From NCBI RefSeq assembly GCF_910591885.1, contig NW_025963553.1:744001-808000 (forward strand): a stretch of DNA of 64,000 nucleotides, given 5' to 3'. The stretch's first letter is position 1; each line of letters opens with the position of its first letter. The notes under the pieces were generated by a model, which was not told where the DNA came from, did no database searches, and worked only from the letters and a program-made list of their open reading frames with translations. The position numbers were made by a program, and so were the translations under genes. This DNA comes from Bombus terrestris (Eukaryota; Arthropoda; Insecta; Hymenoptera; Apidae). This document shows positions 9,401 to 22,778 of this stretch, piece by piece.

Positions 9401-12232
9401 ATGTCGCCTCCATGTCGAATGACTAATGCAAGAGGGATTTGTTTTAGGTTAGGCTATAGCTTTCGAGCGAGCACGGCGAGCGAGGGACGCGGAGATGTGT
9501 GTCACAAACGAACTGTGTGGCACATGGGGACATTGAAATATTCGCACCAGCCCGGGTAGCCGGAAGTCTTTATCCTATTGCCTACTAACAAATGTTTACA
9601 GTTCACCAATAGCTTCACATAAATAGTACTATTTCCACATAGTACAGTGCAATCTGATGTCCGAAATGGCTGACAAAATTAGGTACTAACACGAAATATA
9701 TGCAAGGCAATATAAGGTATATGTATAGCTTGGAAATTGTGACCGTTGCTCGCTCGCTCCGCTCGCTCGTAAAAATTTAGTCCAACCTCACATCCGATCC
9801 GACGCGTTCGCCAATTTGAAATAAGTCGCCTCCATGTCGAATGACTAACGCAAGAGGGATTGGTTTTAGGTTAGGCTATAGCTTTCGAGCGAGCAGGGCG
9901 AGCGAGGGACGCGGAGAGATGTGTCACAATCGAACGGTGTGTCACACCGGGACATTGAAATATTCGCACCAGCCCGAGGAGCCGCAAGTCTTTATCCCAT
10001 TGCCTACTGACTAATGTTTACAGTTTACCAATAGTTTCACATAAGTAGTACTATTTCCACATAGTACAGTGCAATCTGATGTCCGAAATGGCTGACAAAA
10101 TTAGGTACTAACACGAAATATATGCAAGGCAATATAAGGTATATGTATAGCTTGGAAATTGTGACCGTTGCTCGCTCGCTCCGCCCGCTCGTAAAAATTT
10201 AGTCCAACCTCACATCCGATCCGACGCGTTCGCCAATTTGAAATAAGTCGCCTCCATGTCGAATGACTAACGCAAGAGGGATTGGTTTTAGGTTAGGCTA
10301 TAGCTTTCGAGCGAGCAGGGCGAGCGAGGGACGCGGAGAGATGTGTCACAATCGAACGGTGTGTCACACCGGGACATTGAAATATTCGCACCAGCCCGAG
10401 GAGCCGGAAGTCTTTATCCCATTGCCTACTGACTAATGTTTACAGTTCACCAATAGTTTCACACAAATGGTACTATTTCCTCATAGTACAGTGCAATGTG
10501 ATTTCCGAAATGGCTGACAAAATTGGGTACTAACACGAAATATATGCAAGGCAATATAAGGTATATGTATAGCTTGGAAATTACGACCGTTGCTCGCTCG
10601 CTCCGCTCGCTCGTAAAAATTTAGTCCAACCTCACATCCGATGCGATACGTTCGCAAATTCGAAATATGTCGCCACCATATCGAATAATGAACGCAAGAT
10701 GGATTGGTTTTAGGTTAGGCTATAGTTTTCGAGCGAGAGCAGCGAGCGAGGGACGCGGAGAGGTGTGTCACAATCGAACGGTGTGGCACACGGGGACTTT
10801 GAAATATTCCCACCGGCCCGAGTAGCCAGAGGTCTTTATCCTATTGCCTACTGACAAATGCTTACAGTTCACCAATAGTTTCACACAAATAGTACTATTT
10901 CCTCATAATACAGTGCAATGTGATTTCCGAAATGGCTGACAAAATTAGGTACTAACACGAAATATATGCAAGGCAATATGAGGTAAATGTATAGCTTGGA
11001 AATAGCGACCGTTGCTCGCTCGCTCCGCTCGCTCGTAAAAATTTAGTCCAACCTCACATCCGATCCGAAACGTTCGCAGATTTGAAATAAGTCGCCTCCA
11101 TGTCGACTATCGCAAGAGGGATTGGTTTTAGGTTAGGCTATAGCATTCGAGCGAGCGCATCGAGCGAGGGACGCGGAGAGGTGTGTCACAATCGAACGGT
11201 GTGGCACACTGGGACATTGAAATAATCGCACCAGCCCGAGGAGCCAGAAGTCTTTATTCTATTGCCTACTGACAAATGTTTACAGTTCACCAATAGTTTC
11301 ACATAAATAGTACTATTTCCTCATAGTGCAGTGCAATGTGATGTCCGAAATAGCTGACAAAATTAGGTAATAACACGAAATATATGCTAGGCAATGTAAG
11401 GTATGTGTATAGCTTGGAAATTGCGACCGTTGCTCTCTCGCTCCGCTCGCTTGTAAAAATCCTGACAAACCTCACAACCGATCCGACACGTTCGCAAATT
11501 CGAAATATGTCGCCTCCATGTCGAATGACTAATGCAAGAGGGATTGGTTTTAAGTTAGGCTATATCTTTCGAGCGAGCACGGCGGGCGAGGGACGCTTAG
11601 AGGTGTGTCACAATCGAACGGTGTGGCACACGGGGACATTGAAATATTCGCACCAGCCCGAGTAGCCGGACGTCTTTATCCTATTGCCTACTGACAAATG
11701 TTTACAGTTCACCAATAGCTTCACATAAGTAGTACTATTTCCACATAGTACAGTGCAATCTGATGTCCGAAATGGCTGACAAAATTAGGTACTAACACGA
11801 AATATATGCTAGGCAATGTAAGGTATGTGTATAGCTTGGAAATTGCGACCGTTGCTCTCTCGCTCCGCTCGCTTGTAAAAATCCTGACAAACCTCACAAC
11901 CGATCCGACACGTTCGCAAATTCGAAATATGTCGCCTCCATGTCGAATGACTAATGCAAGAGGGATTTGTTTTAGGTTAGGCTATAGCTTTCGAGCGAGC
12001 ACGGCGAGCGAGGGACGCGGAGAGGTGTGTCACAATCGAACGGTGTGGCACATGGGGACATTGAAATATTCGCACCAGCCCGAGTAGCCGGATGTCTTTA
12101 TCCTATTGCCTACTGACAAATGTTTACAGTTTACCAATAGTTTCACATAAGTAGTACTATTTCCACATAGTACAGTGCAATCTGATGTCCGAAATGGCTG
12201 ACAAAATTAGGTACTAACACGAAATATATGCA
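9393..12232 (+). repeat. Mosaic interval, late M23 to M29
   Basis: M24 (9705) and M25 (10127) are adjacent near-duplicate b-type monomers. M24 has a different 3' end from about phase 316. M26 (10549) and M27 (10971) pair as a d-like monomer and an e-like monomer with a 4-bp deletion. The same pair recurs as M53/M54 and M64/M65. M28 (11389) has AAGTTAGG, GGCGGGCG and ACGCTTAG and matches M66 (27417) at an offset of 16028. M29 (11811) shares its first half with M28 and its second half with other types. Nothing but satellite is present. Confidence 0.8.
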
Positions 12233-15186
12233 AGGCAATATAAGGTATATGTATAGCTTGGAAATTGTGACCGTTGCTCGCTCGCTCCGCTTGCTCGTAA
12301 AAATTTAGTCCAACCTCACATCCGATCCGACGCGTTCGCCAATTTGAAATAAGTCGCCTCCATGTCGAATGACTAACGCAAGAGGGATTGGTTTTAGGTT
12401 AGGCTATAGCTTTCGAGCGAGCAGGGCGAGCGAGGGACGCGGAGAGATGTGTCACAATCGAACGGTGTGTCACACCGGGACATTGAAATATTCGCACCAG
12501 CCCGAGGAGCCGGAAGTCTTTATCCCATTGCCTACTGACTAATGTTTACAGTTCACCAATAGTTTCACACAAATAGTACTATTTCCTCATAGTACAGTGC
12601 AATGTGATTTCCGAAATGGCTGACAAAATTGGGTACTAACACGAAATATATGCAAGGCAATATAAGGTATATGTATAGCTTGGAAATTGCGACCGTTGCT
12701 CGCTCGCTCCGCTCGCTCGTAAAAATTTAGTCCAACCTCACATCCGATGCGACACGTTCGCTAATTCGAGATATGTCGTCACCATATCGAATAATGAACG
12801 CAAGATGGATTGGTTATAGGTTAGGCTATAGCTTTCGAGCGAGCACGGCGAGCGAGGGACGCGGAGAGGTGTGTCACAATCGAACGGTGTGGCACACGGG
12901 GACATTGAAGTATTCGCACCAGCCCGAGGAGCCGGAAGTCTTTATCCAATTGTCTACTGACAAATGTTTACAGTTCACCAATAGTTTCACATAAATAGTA
13001 CTATTTCCTCATAGTACAGTGCAATGTGATTTCCGAAATGGCTGACACAATTAGGTACTAACACGAAATATATGCAAGGCAATATGAGGTATATGTATAG
13101 CTTGGAAATTGCGACCGTTGCTCGCTTGCTCCGCTCGCTCGTAAAAATTTAGTCCAACCTCACATCCGATGCGATACGTTCGCAAACTCGAAATATGTCG
13201 CCACCATATCGAATAATGAACGCAAGATGGATTGGTTTTAGGTTAGGCTATAGTTTTCGAGCGAGCGCAGCGAGCGAGGGACGCGGAGAGGTGTGTCACA
13301 ATCGAACGGTGTGGCACACGGGGACTTTGAAATATTCCCACCGCCCCGAGTAGCCAGAAGTATTTATCCTATTGCCTACTGACAAATGTTTACAGTTCAC
13401 CAATAGTTTCACACAAATAGTACTATTTCCACATAATACAGTGCAATGTGATTTCCGAAATAGCTGACAAAATTAGGTACTAACACGAAATATATGCAAG
13501 GCAATATGAGGTAAATGTATGGCTTGGAAATTGCGACCGTTGCTCGCTCGCTCCGCTCGCTCGTAAAAATTTAGTCCAACCTCACATCCCATCCGAAAAG
13601 TTCGCAGATTTGAAATAAGTCGCCTCCATGTCGAATGACTATCGCAAGAGGGATTGGTTTTAGGTTAGGCTATAGCTTTCGAGCGAGCGCATCGAGCGAG
13701 GGACGCGGAGAGGTGTGTCACAATCGAACGGTGTGGCACACTGGGACATTGAAATAATCGCACCAGCCCGAGGAGCCAGAAGTCTTTATTCTATTGCCTA
13801 CTGACAAATGTTTACAGTTCACCAATAGTTTCACATAAATAGTACTATTTCCTCATAGTGCAGTGCAATGTGATTTCCGAAATGGCTGACAAAATTAGGT
13901 ACTAACACGAAATATATGCAAGGCAATAAAAGGTGTATGTATAGCTTGGAAATTGCGACCGTTGCTCGCTCACTCCGCTCGCTCGTAAAAATTTAGTCCA
14001 ACCTCACATCCGATCCGACACTTTCGCAAATTTGAAATAAGTCGCCTCCATGTCGAATGACTAACGCAAGAGGGATTGGTTTTAGGTTAGGCTATAGCTT
14101 TCGAGCGAGCACGGCGTGCGAGGGACGCGGAGAGGTGTGTCACAATCGAACGGTGTGGCACACGGGGACATTGAAACATTCGCACCAGCCCGAGGAGCCG
14201 GAAGTCTTTATCCTATTGCCTACTGACAAATGTTTACAGTTCACCAATAGTTTCACTAAAATAGTACAATTTCCTCATAGTACAGTGCAATTTGATTTCC
14301 GAAATGGCTGACAAAGTTAGGTACTAACACGAAATATATGCAAGGCAATATAAGGTATATGTATAGCTTGGAAATTCTGACCGTTGCTCGCTCGCTCCGC
14401 TCGTTCGTAAAAATTTAGTCCAACCTCAAATCCCATCCGACACGTTCGCAAATTTGAAATAAGTCGCCTCTATGTCGAATGACTAACGCAAGAGGGATTG
14501 GTTTTAGGTTAGGCTATAGCTTTCGAGCGAGCAGGGCGAGCGAGGGACGCGGAGAGATGTGTCACAATCGAACGGTGTGGCACATGGGGACATTGAAATA
14601 TTCGCACCAGCCCGAGTAGCCGGACGTCTTTATCCTATTGCCTACTGACAAATGTTTACAATTTATGAATACTTTCACATAAACAGTACTATTTCCACAT
14701 ACTACAGTGCAATGTGATGTCTGAAATAGCTGACAAAATTAGGTAATAACACGAAATATATGCAAGGCAATATAAGGTATATGTATAGCTTGGAAATTGC
14801 GACCGTTGCTCGCTCGCTCCGCTCGCTCGTAAAAATTTAGTCCAACCTCACATCCGATGCGATACGTTCGCTAATTCGAGATATGTCGTCACCATATCGA
14901 ATAATGAACGCAAGATGGATTGGTTATAGGTTAGGCTATAGCTTTCGAGCGAGCACGGCGAGCGAGTGACGCGGAGAGGTGTGTCACAATCGAACGGTGT
15001 GGCACACGGGGACATTGAAGTATTCGCACCAGCCCGAGGAGCCGGAAGTCTTTATCCAATTGCCTACTGACAAATGTTTACAGTTCACCAATAGTTTCAC
15101 ACAAATAGTACTACTTCCTCATAATACAGTGCAATGTGATTTCCGAAATGGCTGACAAAATTAGGTACTAACACGAAATATATGCA
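12233..15186 (+). repeat. Seven-type higher-order unit b-c-d-e-f-g-h, copy 1 (2954 bp)
   Basis: Monomers M30 to M36 start at 12233 (b), 12655 (c), 13077 (d), 13499 (e), 13921 (f), 14343 (g) and 14765 (h). Type markers are: b, GACGCGTTCGCC and CACACCGGG; c, ATATGTCGTCACC and GAAGTATTCG; d, CGCTTGCTCC with GCGCAGCG and CACCGCCCC; e, CCGAAAAG, GCGCATCG and AATAATCG; f, AAAAGGTGTATG, GGCGTGCG and CTAAAATAG; g, TTCTGACC, TCGTTCG and CAATTTATG; h, GAGTGACG and TACTACTTCC. The order recurs in the next two blocks, which is the definition of a higher-order repeat. Confidence 0.9.
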
Positions 15187-17718
15187 AGGCAATATAAGGT
15201 ATATGTATAGCTTGGAAATTGTGACCGTTGCTCGCTCGCTCCGCTTGCTCGTAAAAATTTAGTCCAACCTCACATCCGATCCGACGCGTTCGCCAATTTG
15301 AAATAAGTCGCCTCCATGTCGAATGACTAACGCAAGAGGGATTGGTTTTAGGTTAGGCTATAGCTTTCGAGCGAGCAGGGCGAGCGAGGGACGCGGAGAG
15401 ATGTGTCACAATCGAACGGTGTGTCACACCGGGACATTGAAATATTCGCACCAGCCCGAGGAGCCGGAAGTCTTTATCCCATTGCCTACTGACTAATGTT
15501 TACAGTTCACCAATAGTTTCACACAAATAGTACTATTTCCTCATAGTACAGTGCATTGTGATTTCCGAAATGGCTGACAAAATTGGGTACTAACACGAAA
15601 TATATGCAAGGCAATATAAGGTATATGTATAGCTTGGAAATTGCGACCGTTGCTCGCTCGCTCCGCTCGCTCGTAAAAATTTAGTCCAACCTCACATCCG
15701 ATGCGATACGTTCGCTAATTGGAGATATGTCGTCACCATATCGAATAATGAACGCAAGATGGATTGGTTATAGGTTAGGCTATAGCTTTCGAGCGAGCAC
15801 GGCGAGCGAGGGACGCGGAGAGGTGTGTCACAATCGAACGGTGTGGCACACGGGGACATTGAAGTATTCGCACCAGCCCGAGGAGCCGGAAGTCTTTATC
15901 CAATTGCCTACTGACAAATGTTTACAGTTCACCAATAGTTTCACATAAATAGTACTATTTCCTCATAGTACAGTGCAATGTGATTTCCGAAATGGCTGAC
16001 ACAATTAGGTACTAACACGAAATATATGCAAGGCAATATGAGGTATATGTATAGCTTGGAAATTGCGACCGTTGCTCGCTTGCTCCGCTCGCTCGTAAAA
16101 ATTTAGTCCAACCTCACATCCGATGCGATACGTTCGCAAACTCGAAATATGACGCCACCATATCGAATAATGAACGCAAGATGGATTGGTTTTAGGTTAG
16201 GCTATAGTTTTCGAGCGAGCGCAGCGAGCGAGGGACGCGGAGAGGTGTGTCACAATCGAACGGTGTGGCACACGGGGACTTTGAAATATTCCCACCGCCC
16301 CGAGTAGCCAGAAGTATTTATCCTATTGCCTACTGACAAATGTTTACAGTTCACCAATAGTTTCACACAAATAGTACTATTTCCTCATAATACAGTGCAA
16401 TGTGATTTCCGAAATAGCTGACAAAATTAGGTACTAACACGAAATATATGCAAGGCAATATGAGGTAAATGTATGGCTTGGAAATTGCGACCGTTGCTCG
16501 CTCGCTCCGCTCGCTCGTAAAAATTTAGTCCAACCTCACATCCGATCCGAAAAGTTCGCAGATTTGAAATAAGTCGCCTCCATGTCGAATGACTATCGCA
16601 AGAGGGATTGGTTTTAGGTTAGGCTATAGCTTTCGAGCGAGCACGGCGTGCGAGGGACGCGGAGAGGTGTGTCACAATCGAACGGTGTGGCACACGGGGA
16701 CATTGAAACATTCGCACCAGCCCGAGGAGCCGGAAGTCTTTATCCTATTGCCTACTGACAAATGTTTACAGTTCACCAATAGTTTCACTAAAATAGTACA
16801 ATTTCCTCATAGTACAGTGCAATTTGATTTCCGAAATGGCTGACAAAGTTAGGTACTAACACGAAATATATGCAAGGCAATATAAGGTATATGTATAGCT
16901 TGGAAATTCTGACCGTTGCTCGCTCGCTCCGCTCGTTCGTAAAAATTTAGTCCAACCTCAAATCCCATCCGACACGTTCGCAAATTTGAAATAAGTCGCC
17001 TCTATGTCGAATGACTAACGCAAGAGGGATTGGTTTTAGGTTAGGCTATAGCTTTCGAGCGAGCAGGGCGAGCGAGGGACGCGGAGAGATGTGTCACAAT
17101 CGAACGGTGTGGCACATGGGGACATTGAAATATTCGCACCAGCCCGAGTAGCCGGACGTCTTTATCCTATTGCCTACTGACAAATGTTTACAATTTATGA
17201 ATACTTTCACATAAACAGTACTATTTCCACATACTACAGTGCAATGTGATGTCTGAAATAGCTGACAAAATTAGGTAATAACACGAAATATATGCAAGGC
17301 AATATAAGGTATATGTATAGCTTGGAAATTGCGACCGTTGCTCGCTCGCTCCGCTCGCTCGTAAAAATTTAGTCCAACCTCACATCCGATGCGATACGTT
17401 CGCTAATTCGAGATATGTCGTCACCATATCGAATAATGAACGCAAGATGGATTGGTTATAGGTTAGGCTATAGCTTTCGAGCGAGCATGGCGAGCGAGTG
17501 ACGCGGAGAGGTGTGTCACAATCGAACGGTGTGGCACACGGGGACATTGAAGTATTCGCACCAGCCCGAGGAGCCGGAAGTCTTTATCCAATTGCCTACT
17601 GACAAATGTTTACAGTTCACCAATAGTTTCACACAAATAGTACTACTTCCTCATAATACAGTGCAATGTGATTTCCGAAATGGCTGACAAAATTAGGTAC
17701 TAACACGAAATATATGCA
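15187..17718 (+). repeat. Higher-order unit copy 2, six monomers with an e/f fusion (2532 bp)
   Basis: M37 (b, 15187), M38 (c), M39 (d), M40 (an e/f hybrid, 16453), M41 (g, 16875) and M42 (h, 17297). The c-monomer markers of copies 1 and 2 are 2954 bp apart, while those of copies 2 and 3 are 2532 bp apart, because one monomer was lost inside copy 2. Apart from the fusion it closely matches copy 1, including the GAGTGACG change in h. Confidence 0.9.
16453..16874 (+). repeat. Hybrid monomer M40 (e-type start, f-type end)
   Basis: The first ~146 bases carry e-type markers (ATGTATGGC, CCGAAAAG, GACTATCG at 16591). From 16642 on, the f-type ACGGCGTGCG, CATTCG and CTAAAATAG markers follow. The exchange point lies between 16599 and 16643, an interval that includes the first part of the right hairpin arm. 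Length is unchanged at 422 bp, so the exchange was in register and removed exactly one monomer. Confidence 0.88.
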
Positions 17719-20672
17719 AGGCAATATAAGGTATATGTATAGCTTGGAAATTGTGACCGTTGCTCGCTCGCTCCGCTTGCTCGTAAAAATTTAGTCCAAC
17801 CTCACATCCGATCTGACGCGTTCGCCAATTTGAAATAAGTCGCCTCCATGTCGAATGACTAACGCAAGAGGGATTGGTTTTAGGTTAGGCTATAGCTTTC
17901 GAGCGAGCAGGGCGAGCGAGGGACGCGGAGAGATGTGTCACAATCGAACGGTGTGTCACACCGGGACATTGAAATATTCGCACCAGCCCGAGGAGCCGGA
18001 AGTCTTTATCCCATTGCCTACTGACTAATGTTTACAGTTCACCAATAGTTTCACACAAATAGTACTATTTCCTCATAGTACAGTGCAATGTGATTTCCGA
18101 AATGGCTGACAAAATTGGGTACTAACACGAAATATATGCAAGGCAATATAAGGTATATGTATAGCTTGGAAATTGCGACCGTTGCTCGCTCGCTCCGCTC
18201 GCTCGTAAAAATTTAGTCCAACCTCACATCCGATGCGATACGTTCGCTAATTCGAGATATGTCGCCTCCATGTCGAATGACTAACGCAAGAGGGATTTGT
18301 TTTAGGTTAGGCTATAGCTTTCGAGCGAGCACGGCGAGCGAGGGACGCGGAGAGGTGTGTCACAATCGAACGGTGTGGCACACGGGGACATTGAAGTATT
18401 CGCACCAGCCCGAGGAGCCGGAAGTCTTTATCCAATTGCCTACTGACAAATGTTTACAGTTCACCAATAGTTTCACATAAATAGTACTATTTCCTCATAG
18501 TACAGTGCAATGTGATTTCCGAAATGGCTGACACAATTAGGTACTAACACGAAATATATGCAAGGCAATATGAGGTATATGTATAGCTTGGAAATTGCGA
18601 CCGTTGCTCGCTTGCTCCGCTCGCTCGTAAAAATTTAGTCCAACCTCACATCCGATGCGATACGTTCGCAAACTCGAAATATGTCGCCACCATATCGAAT
18701 AATGAACGCAAGATGGATTGGTTTTAGGTTAGGCTATAGTTTTCGAGCGAGCGCAGCGAGCGAGGGACGCGGAGAGGTGTGTCACAATCGAACGGTGTGG
18801 CACACGGGGACTTTGAAATATTCCCACCGCCCCGAGTAGCCAGAAGTATTTATCCTATTGCCTACTGACAAATGTTTACAGTTCACCAATAGTTTCACAC
18901 AAATAGTACTATTTCCTCATAATACAGTGCAATGTGATTTCCGAAATAGCTGACAAAATTAGGTACTAACACGAAATATATGCAAGGCAATATGAGGTAA
19001 ATGTATGGCTTGGAAATTGCGACCGTTGCTCGCTCGCTCCGCTCGCTCGTAAAAATTTAGTCCAACCTCACATCCGATCCGAAAAGTTCGCAGATTTGAA
19101 ATAAGTCGCCTCCATGTCGAATGACTATCGCAAGAGGGATTGGTTTTAGGTTAGGCTATAGCTTTCGAGCGAGCGCATCGAGCGAGGGACGCGGAGAGGT
19201 GTGTCACAATCGAACGGTGTGGCACACTGGGACATTGAAATAATCGCACCAGCCCGAGGAGCCAGAAGTCTTTATTCTATTGCCTACTGACAAATGTTTA
19301 CAGTTCACCAATAGTTTCACATAAATAGTACTATTTCCTCATAGTGCAGTGCAATGTGATTTCCGAAATGGCTGACAAAATTAGGTACTAACACGAAATA
19401 TATGCAAGGCAATAAAAGGTGTATGTATAGCTTGGAAATTGCGACCGTTGCTCGCTCGCTCCGCTCGCTCGTAAAAATTTAATCCAACCTCACATCCCAT
19501 CCGACACTTTCGCAAATTTGAAATAAGTCGCCTCCATGTCGAATGACTAACGCAAGAGGGATTGGTTTTAGGTTAGGCTATAGCTTTCGAGCGAGCACGG
19601 CGTGCGAGGGACGCGGAGAGGTGTGTCACAATCGAACGGTGTGGCACACGGGGACATTGAAACATTCGCACCAGCCCGAGGAGCCGGAAGTCTTTATCCT
19701 ATTGCCTACTGACAAATGTTTACAGTTCACCAATAGTTTCACTAAAATAGTACAATTTCCTCATAGTACAGTGCAATTTGATTTCCGAAATGGCTGACAA
19801 AGTTAGGTACTAACGCGAAATATATGCAAGGCAATATAAGGTATATGTATAGCTTGGAAATTCTGACCGTTGCTCGCTCGCTCCGCTCGTTCGTAAAAAT
19901 TTAGTCCAACCTCAAATCCCATCCGACACGTTCGCAAATTTGAAATAAGTCGCCTCTATGTCGAATGACTAACGCAAGAGGGATTGGTTTTAGGTTAGGC
20001 TATAGCTTTCGAGCGAGCAGGGCGAGCGAGGGACGCGGAGAGATGTGTCACAATCGAACGGTGTGGCACATGGGGACATTGAAATATTCGCACCAGCCCG
20101 AGTAGCCGGACGTCTTTATCCTATTGCCTACTGACAAATGTTTACAATTTATGAATACTTTCACATAAACAGTACTATTTCCACATACTACAGTGCAATG
20201 TGATGTCTGAAATAGCTGACAAAATTAGGTAATAACACGAAATATATGCAAGGCAATATAAGGTATATGTATAGCTTGGAAATTGCGACCGTTGCTCGCT
20301 CGCTCCGCTCGCTCGTAAAAATTTAGTCCAACCTCACATCCGATGCGATACGTTCGCTAATTCGAGATATGTCGTCACCATATCGAATAATGAACGCAAG
20401 ATGGATTGGTTATAGGTTAGGCTATAGCTTTCGAGCGAGCACGGCGAGCGAGTGACGCGGAGAGGTGTGTCACAATCGAACGGTGTGGCACACGGGGACA
20501 TTGAAGTATTCGCACCAGCCCGAGGAGCGGGAAGTCTTTATCCAATTTCCTACTGACAAATGTTTACAGTTCACCAATAGTTTCACACAAATAGTACTAC
20601 TTCCTCATAATACAGTGCAATGTGATTTCCGAAATGACTGACAAAATTAGGTACTAACACGAAATATATGCA
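17719..20672 (+). repeat. Seven-type higher-order unit, copy 3 (2954 bp), M43-M49
   Basis: The order b (17719), c (18141), d (18563), e (18985), f (19407), g (19829), h (20251) is complete. It differs from copy 1 by a conversion-like patch in the c monomer and by scattered point changes. Examples are AATCCAACC in f near 19481 and GAGCGGGAAG in h near 20525. Its last four monomers are also the start of the 11-monomer unit. Confidence 0.9.
18141..18562 (+). repeat. c-type monomer M44 with an internal conversion-like patch
   Basis: Both ends are c-type: the lead with TTCGCTAATTCGAGATATG, and later GAAGTATTCG with TCCAATTGCC. Between about 18265 and 18302, however, the sequence is that of the other block state (CCTCCATGTC, AATGACTAACG, GGGATTTG), as found in M50. 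Two switches within about 40 bases, flanked by the same type on both sides, suit gene conversion better than a single crossover. Confidence 0.82.
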
Positions 20673-21516
20673 AGGCAATATAAGGTATATGTATAGCTTG
20701 GAAATTGCGACCGTTGCTCGCTCGCTCCGCTCGCTCGTAAAAATTTAGTCCAACCTCACATCCGATCCGACATGTTCGCAAATTTGAAATAAGTCGCCTC
20801 CATGTCGAATGACTAACGCAAGAGGGATTTGTTTTAGGTTAGGCTATAGCTTTCGAGCGAGCACGGCGAGCGAGGGACGCGGAGAGGTGTGTCACAATCG
20901 AACGGTGTGGCACATGGGGACATTGAAATATTCGCACCAGCCCGAGTAGCCGGATGTCTTTATCCTATTGCCTACTGACAAATGTTTACAGTTTACCAAT
21001 AGTTTCACATAAGTAGTACTATTTCCACATAGTACAGTGCAATCTGATGTCCGAAATGGCTGACAAAATTAGGTACTAACACGAAATATATGCAAGGCAA
21101 TATAAGGTATATGTATAGCTTGGAAATTGTGACCGTTGCTCGCTCGCTCCGCTCGCTCGTAAAAATTTAGTCCAACCTCACATCCGATCCGACGCGTTCG
21201 CCAATTTGAAATAAGTCGCCTCCATGTCGAATGACTAACGCAAGAGGGATTGGTTTTAGGTTAGGCTATAGCTTTCGAGCGAGCAGGGCGAGCGAGGGAC
21301 GCGGAGAGATGTGTCACAATCGAACGGTGTGTCACACCGGGACATTGAAATATTCGCACCAGCCCGAGGAGCCGGAAGTCTTTATCCCATTGCCTACTGA
21401 CTAATGTTTACAGTTCACCAATAGTTTCACACAAATAGTACTATTTCCTCATAGTACAGTGCAATGTGATTTCCGAAATGGCTGACAAAATTGGGTACTA
21501 ACACGAAATATATGCA

Positions 21517-21938
21517 AGGCAATATAAGGTATATGTATAGCTTGGAAATTCTGACCGTTGCTCGCTCGCTCCGCTCGTTCGTAAAAATTTAGTCCAACCT
21601 CAAATCCGATCCGACACGTTCGCAAATTTGAAATAAGTCGCCTCTATGTCGAATGACTAACGCAAGAGGGATTGGTTTTAGGTTAGGCTATAGCTTTCGA
21701 GCGAGCAGGGCGAGCGAGGGACGCGGAGAGATGTGTCACAATAGAACGGTGTGGCACATGGGGACATTGAAATATTCGCACCAGCCCGAGTAGCCGGATG
21801 TCCTTATCCTATTGCCTACTGACAAATGTTTACAGTTCACCAATAGTTTCACACAAATAGTACTACTTCCTCATAATACAGTGCAATGTGATTTCCGAAA
21901 TGACTGACAAAATTAGGTACTAACACGAAATATATGCA
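21517..21938 (+). repeat. Hybrid monomer M52 (g-type start, h-type end)
   Basis: It starts as g (TTCTGACC, TCGTTCG, CCTCTATGTCG) and has GTAGCCGGATG. It ends as the h-type tail (CACACAAATAGTACTACTTCC, then GAAATGACTGAC). The switch lies between about 21800 and 21865. This is the only clearly mapped exchange outside phase 50-200 among the hybrids I followed. Confidence 0.75.
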
Positions 21939-22360
21939 AGGCAATATGAGGTAAATGTATAGCTTGGAAATTGCGACCGTTGCTCGCTCGCTCCGCTCGC
22001 TCGTAAAAATTTAGTCCAACCTCACATCCGATGCGATACGTTCGCAAATTCGAAACATGTCGCCACCATATCGAATAATGAACGCAAGATGGATTGGTTT
22101 TAGGTTAGGCTATAGTTTTCGAGCGAGCGCAGCGAGCGAGGGACGCGGAGAGGTGTGTCACAATCGAACGGTGTGGCACACGGGGACTTTGAAATATTCC
22201 CACCGGCCCGAGTAGCCAGAGGTCTTTATCCTATTGCCTACTGACAAATGTTTACAGTTCACCAATAGTTTCACACAAATAGTACTATTTCCTCATAATA
22301 CAGTGCAATGTGATTTCCGAAATGGCTGACAAAATTAGGTACTAACACGAAATATATGCA

Positions 22361-22778
22361 AGGCAATATGAGGTAAATGTATAGCTTGGAAATTGCGACC
22401 GTTGCTCGCTCGCTCCGCTCGCTCGTAAAAATTTAGTCCAACCTCACATCCGATCCGAAACGTTCGCAGATTTGAAATAAGTCGCCTCCATGTCGACTAT
22501 CGCAAGAGGGATTGGTTTTAGGTTAGGCTATAGCTTTCGAGCGAGCGCATCGAGCGAGGGACGCGGAGAGGTGTGTCACAATCGAACGGTGTGGCACACT
22601 GGGACATTGAAATAATCGCACCAGCCCGAGGAGCCAGAAGTCTTTATTCTATTGCCTACTGACAAATGTTTACAGTTCACCAATAGTTTCACATAAATAG
22701 TACTATTTCCTCATAGTGCAGTGCAATGTGATGTCCGAAATAGCTGACAAAATTAGGTAATAACACGAAATATATGCT
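22361..22778 (+). repeat. 418-bp monomer M54 with 4-bp deletion
   Basis: At 22491 TGTCGACTATCG replaces TGTCGAATGACTATCG, a loss of four bases. The same lesion is in M27 (11101), M65 (27129), M73 (30501) and M96 (40203), always on an e-type background with CCGAAACG and GCGCATCG. In every case the next monomer begins after ATATGCT rather than ATATGCA. This marks a single ancestral monomer pair that has been copied around the array. Confidence 0.92.
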
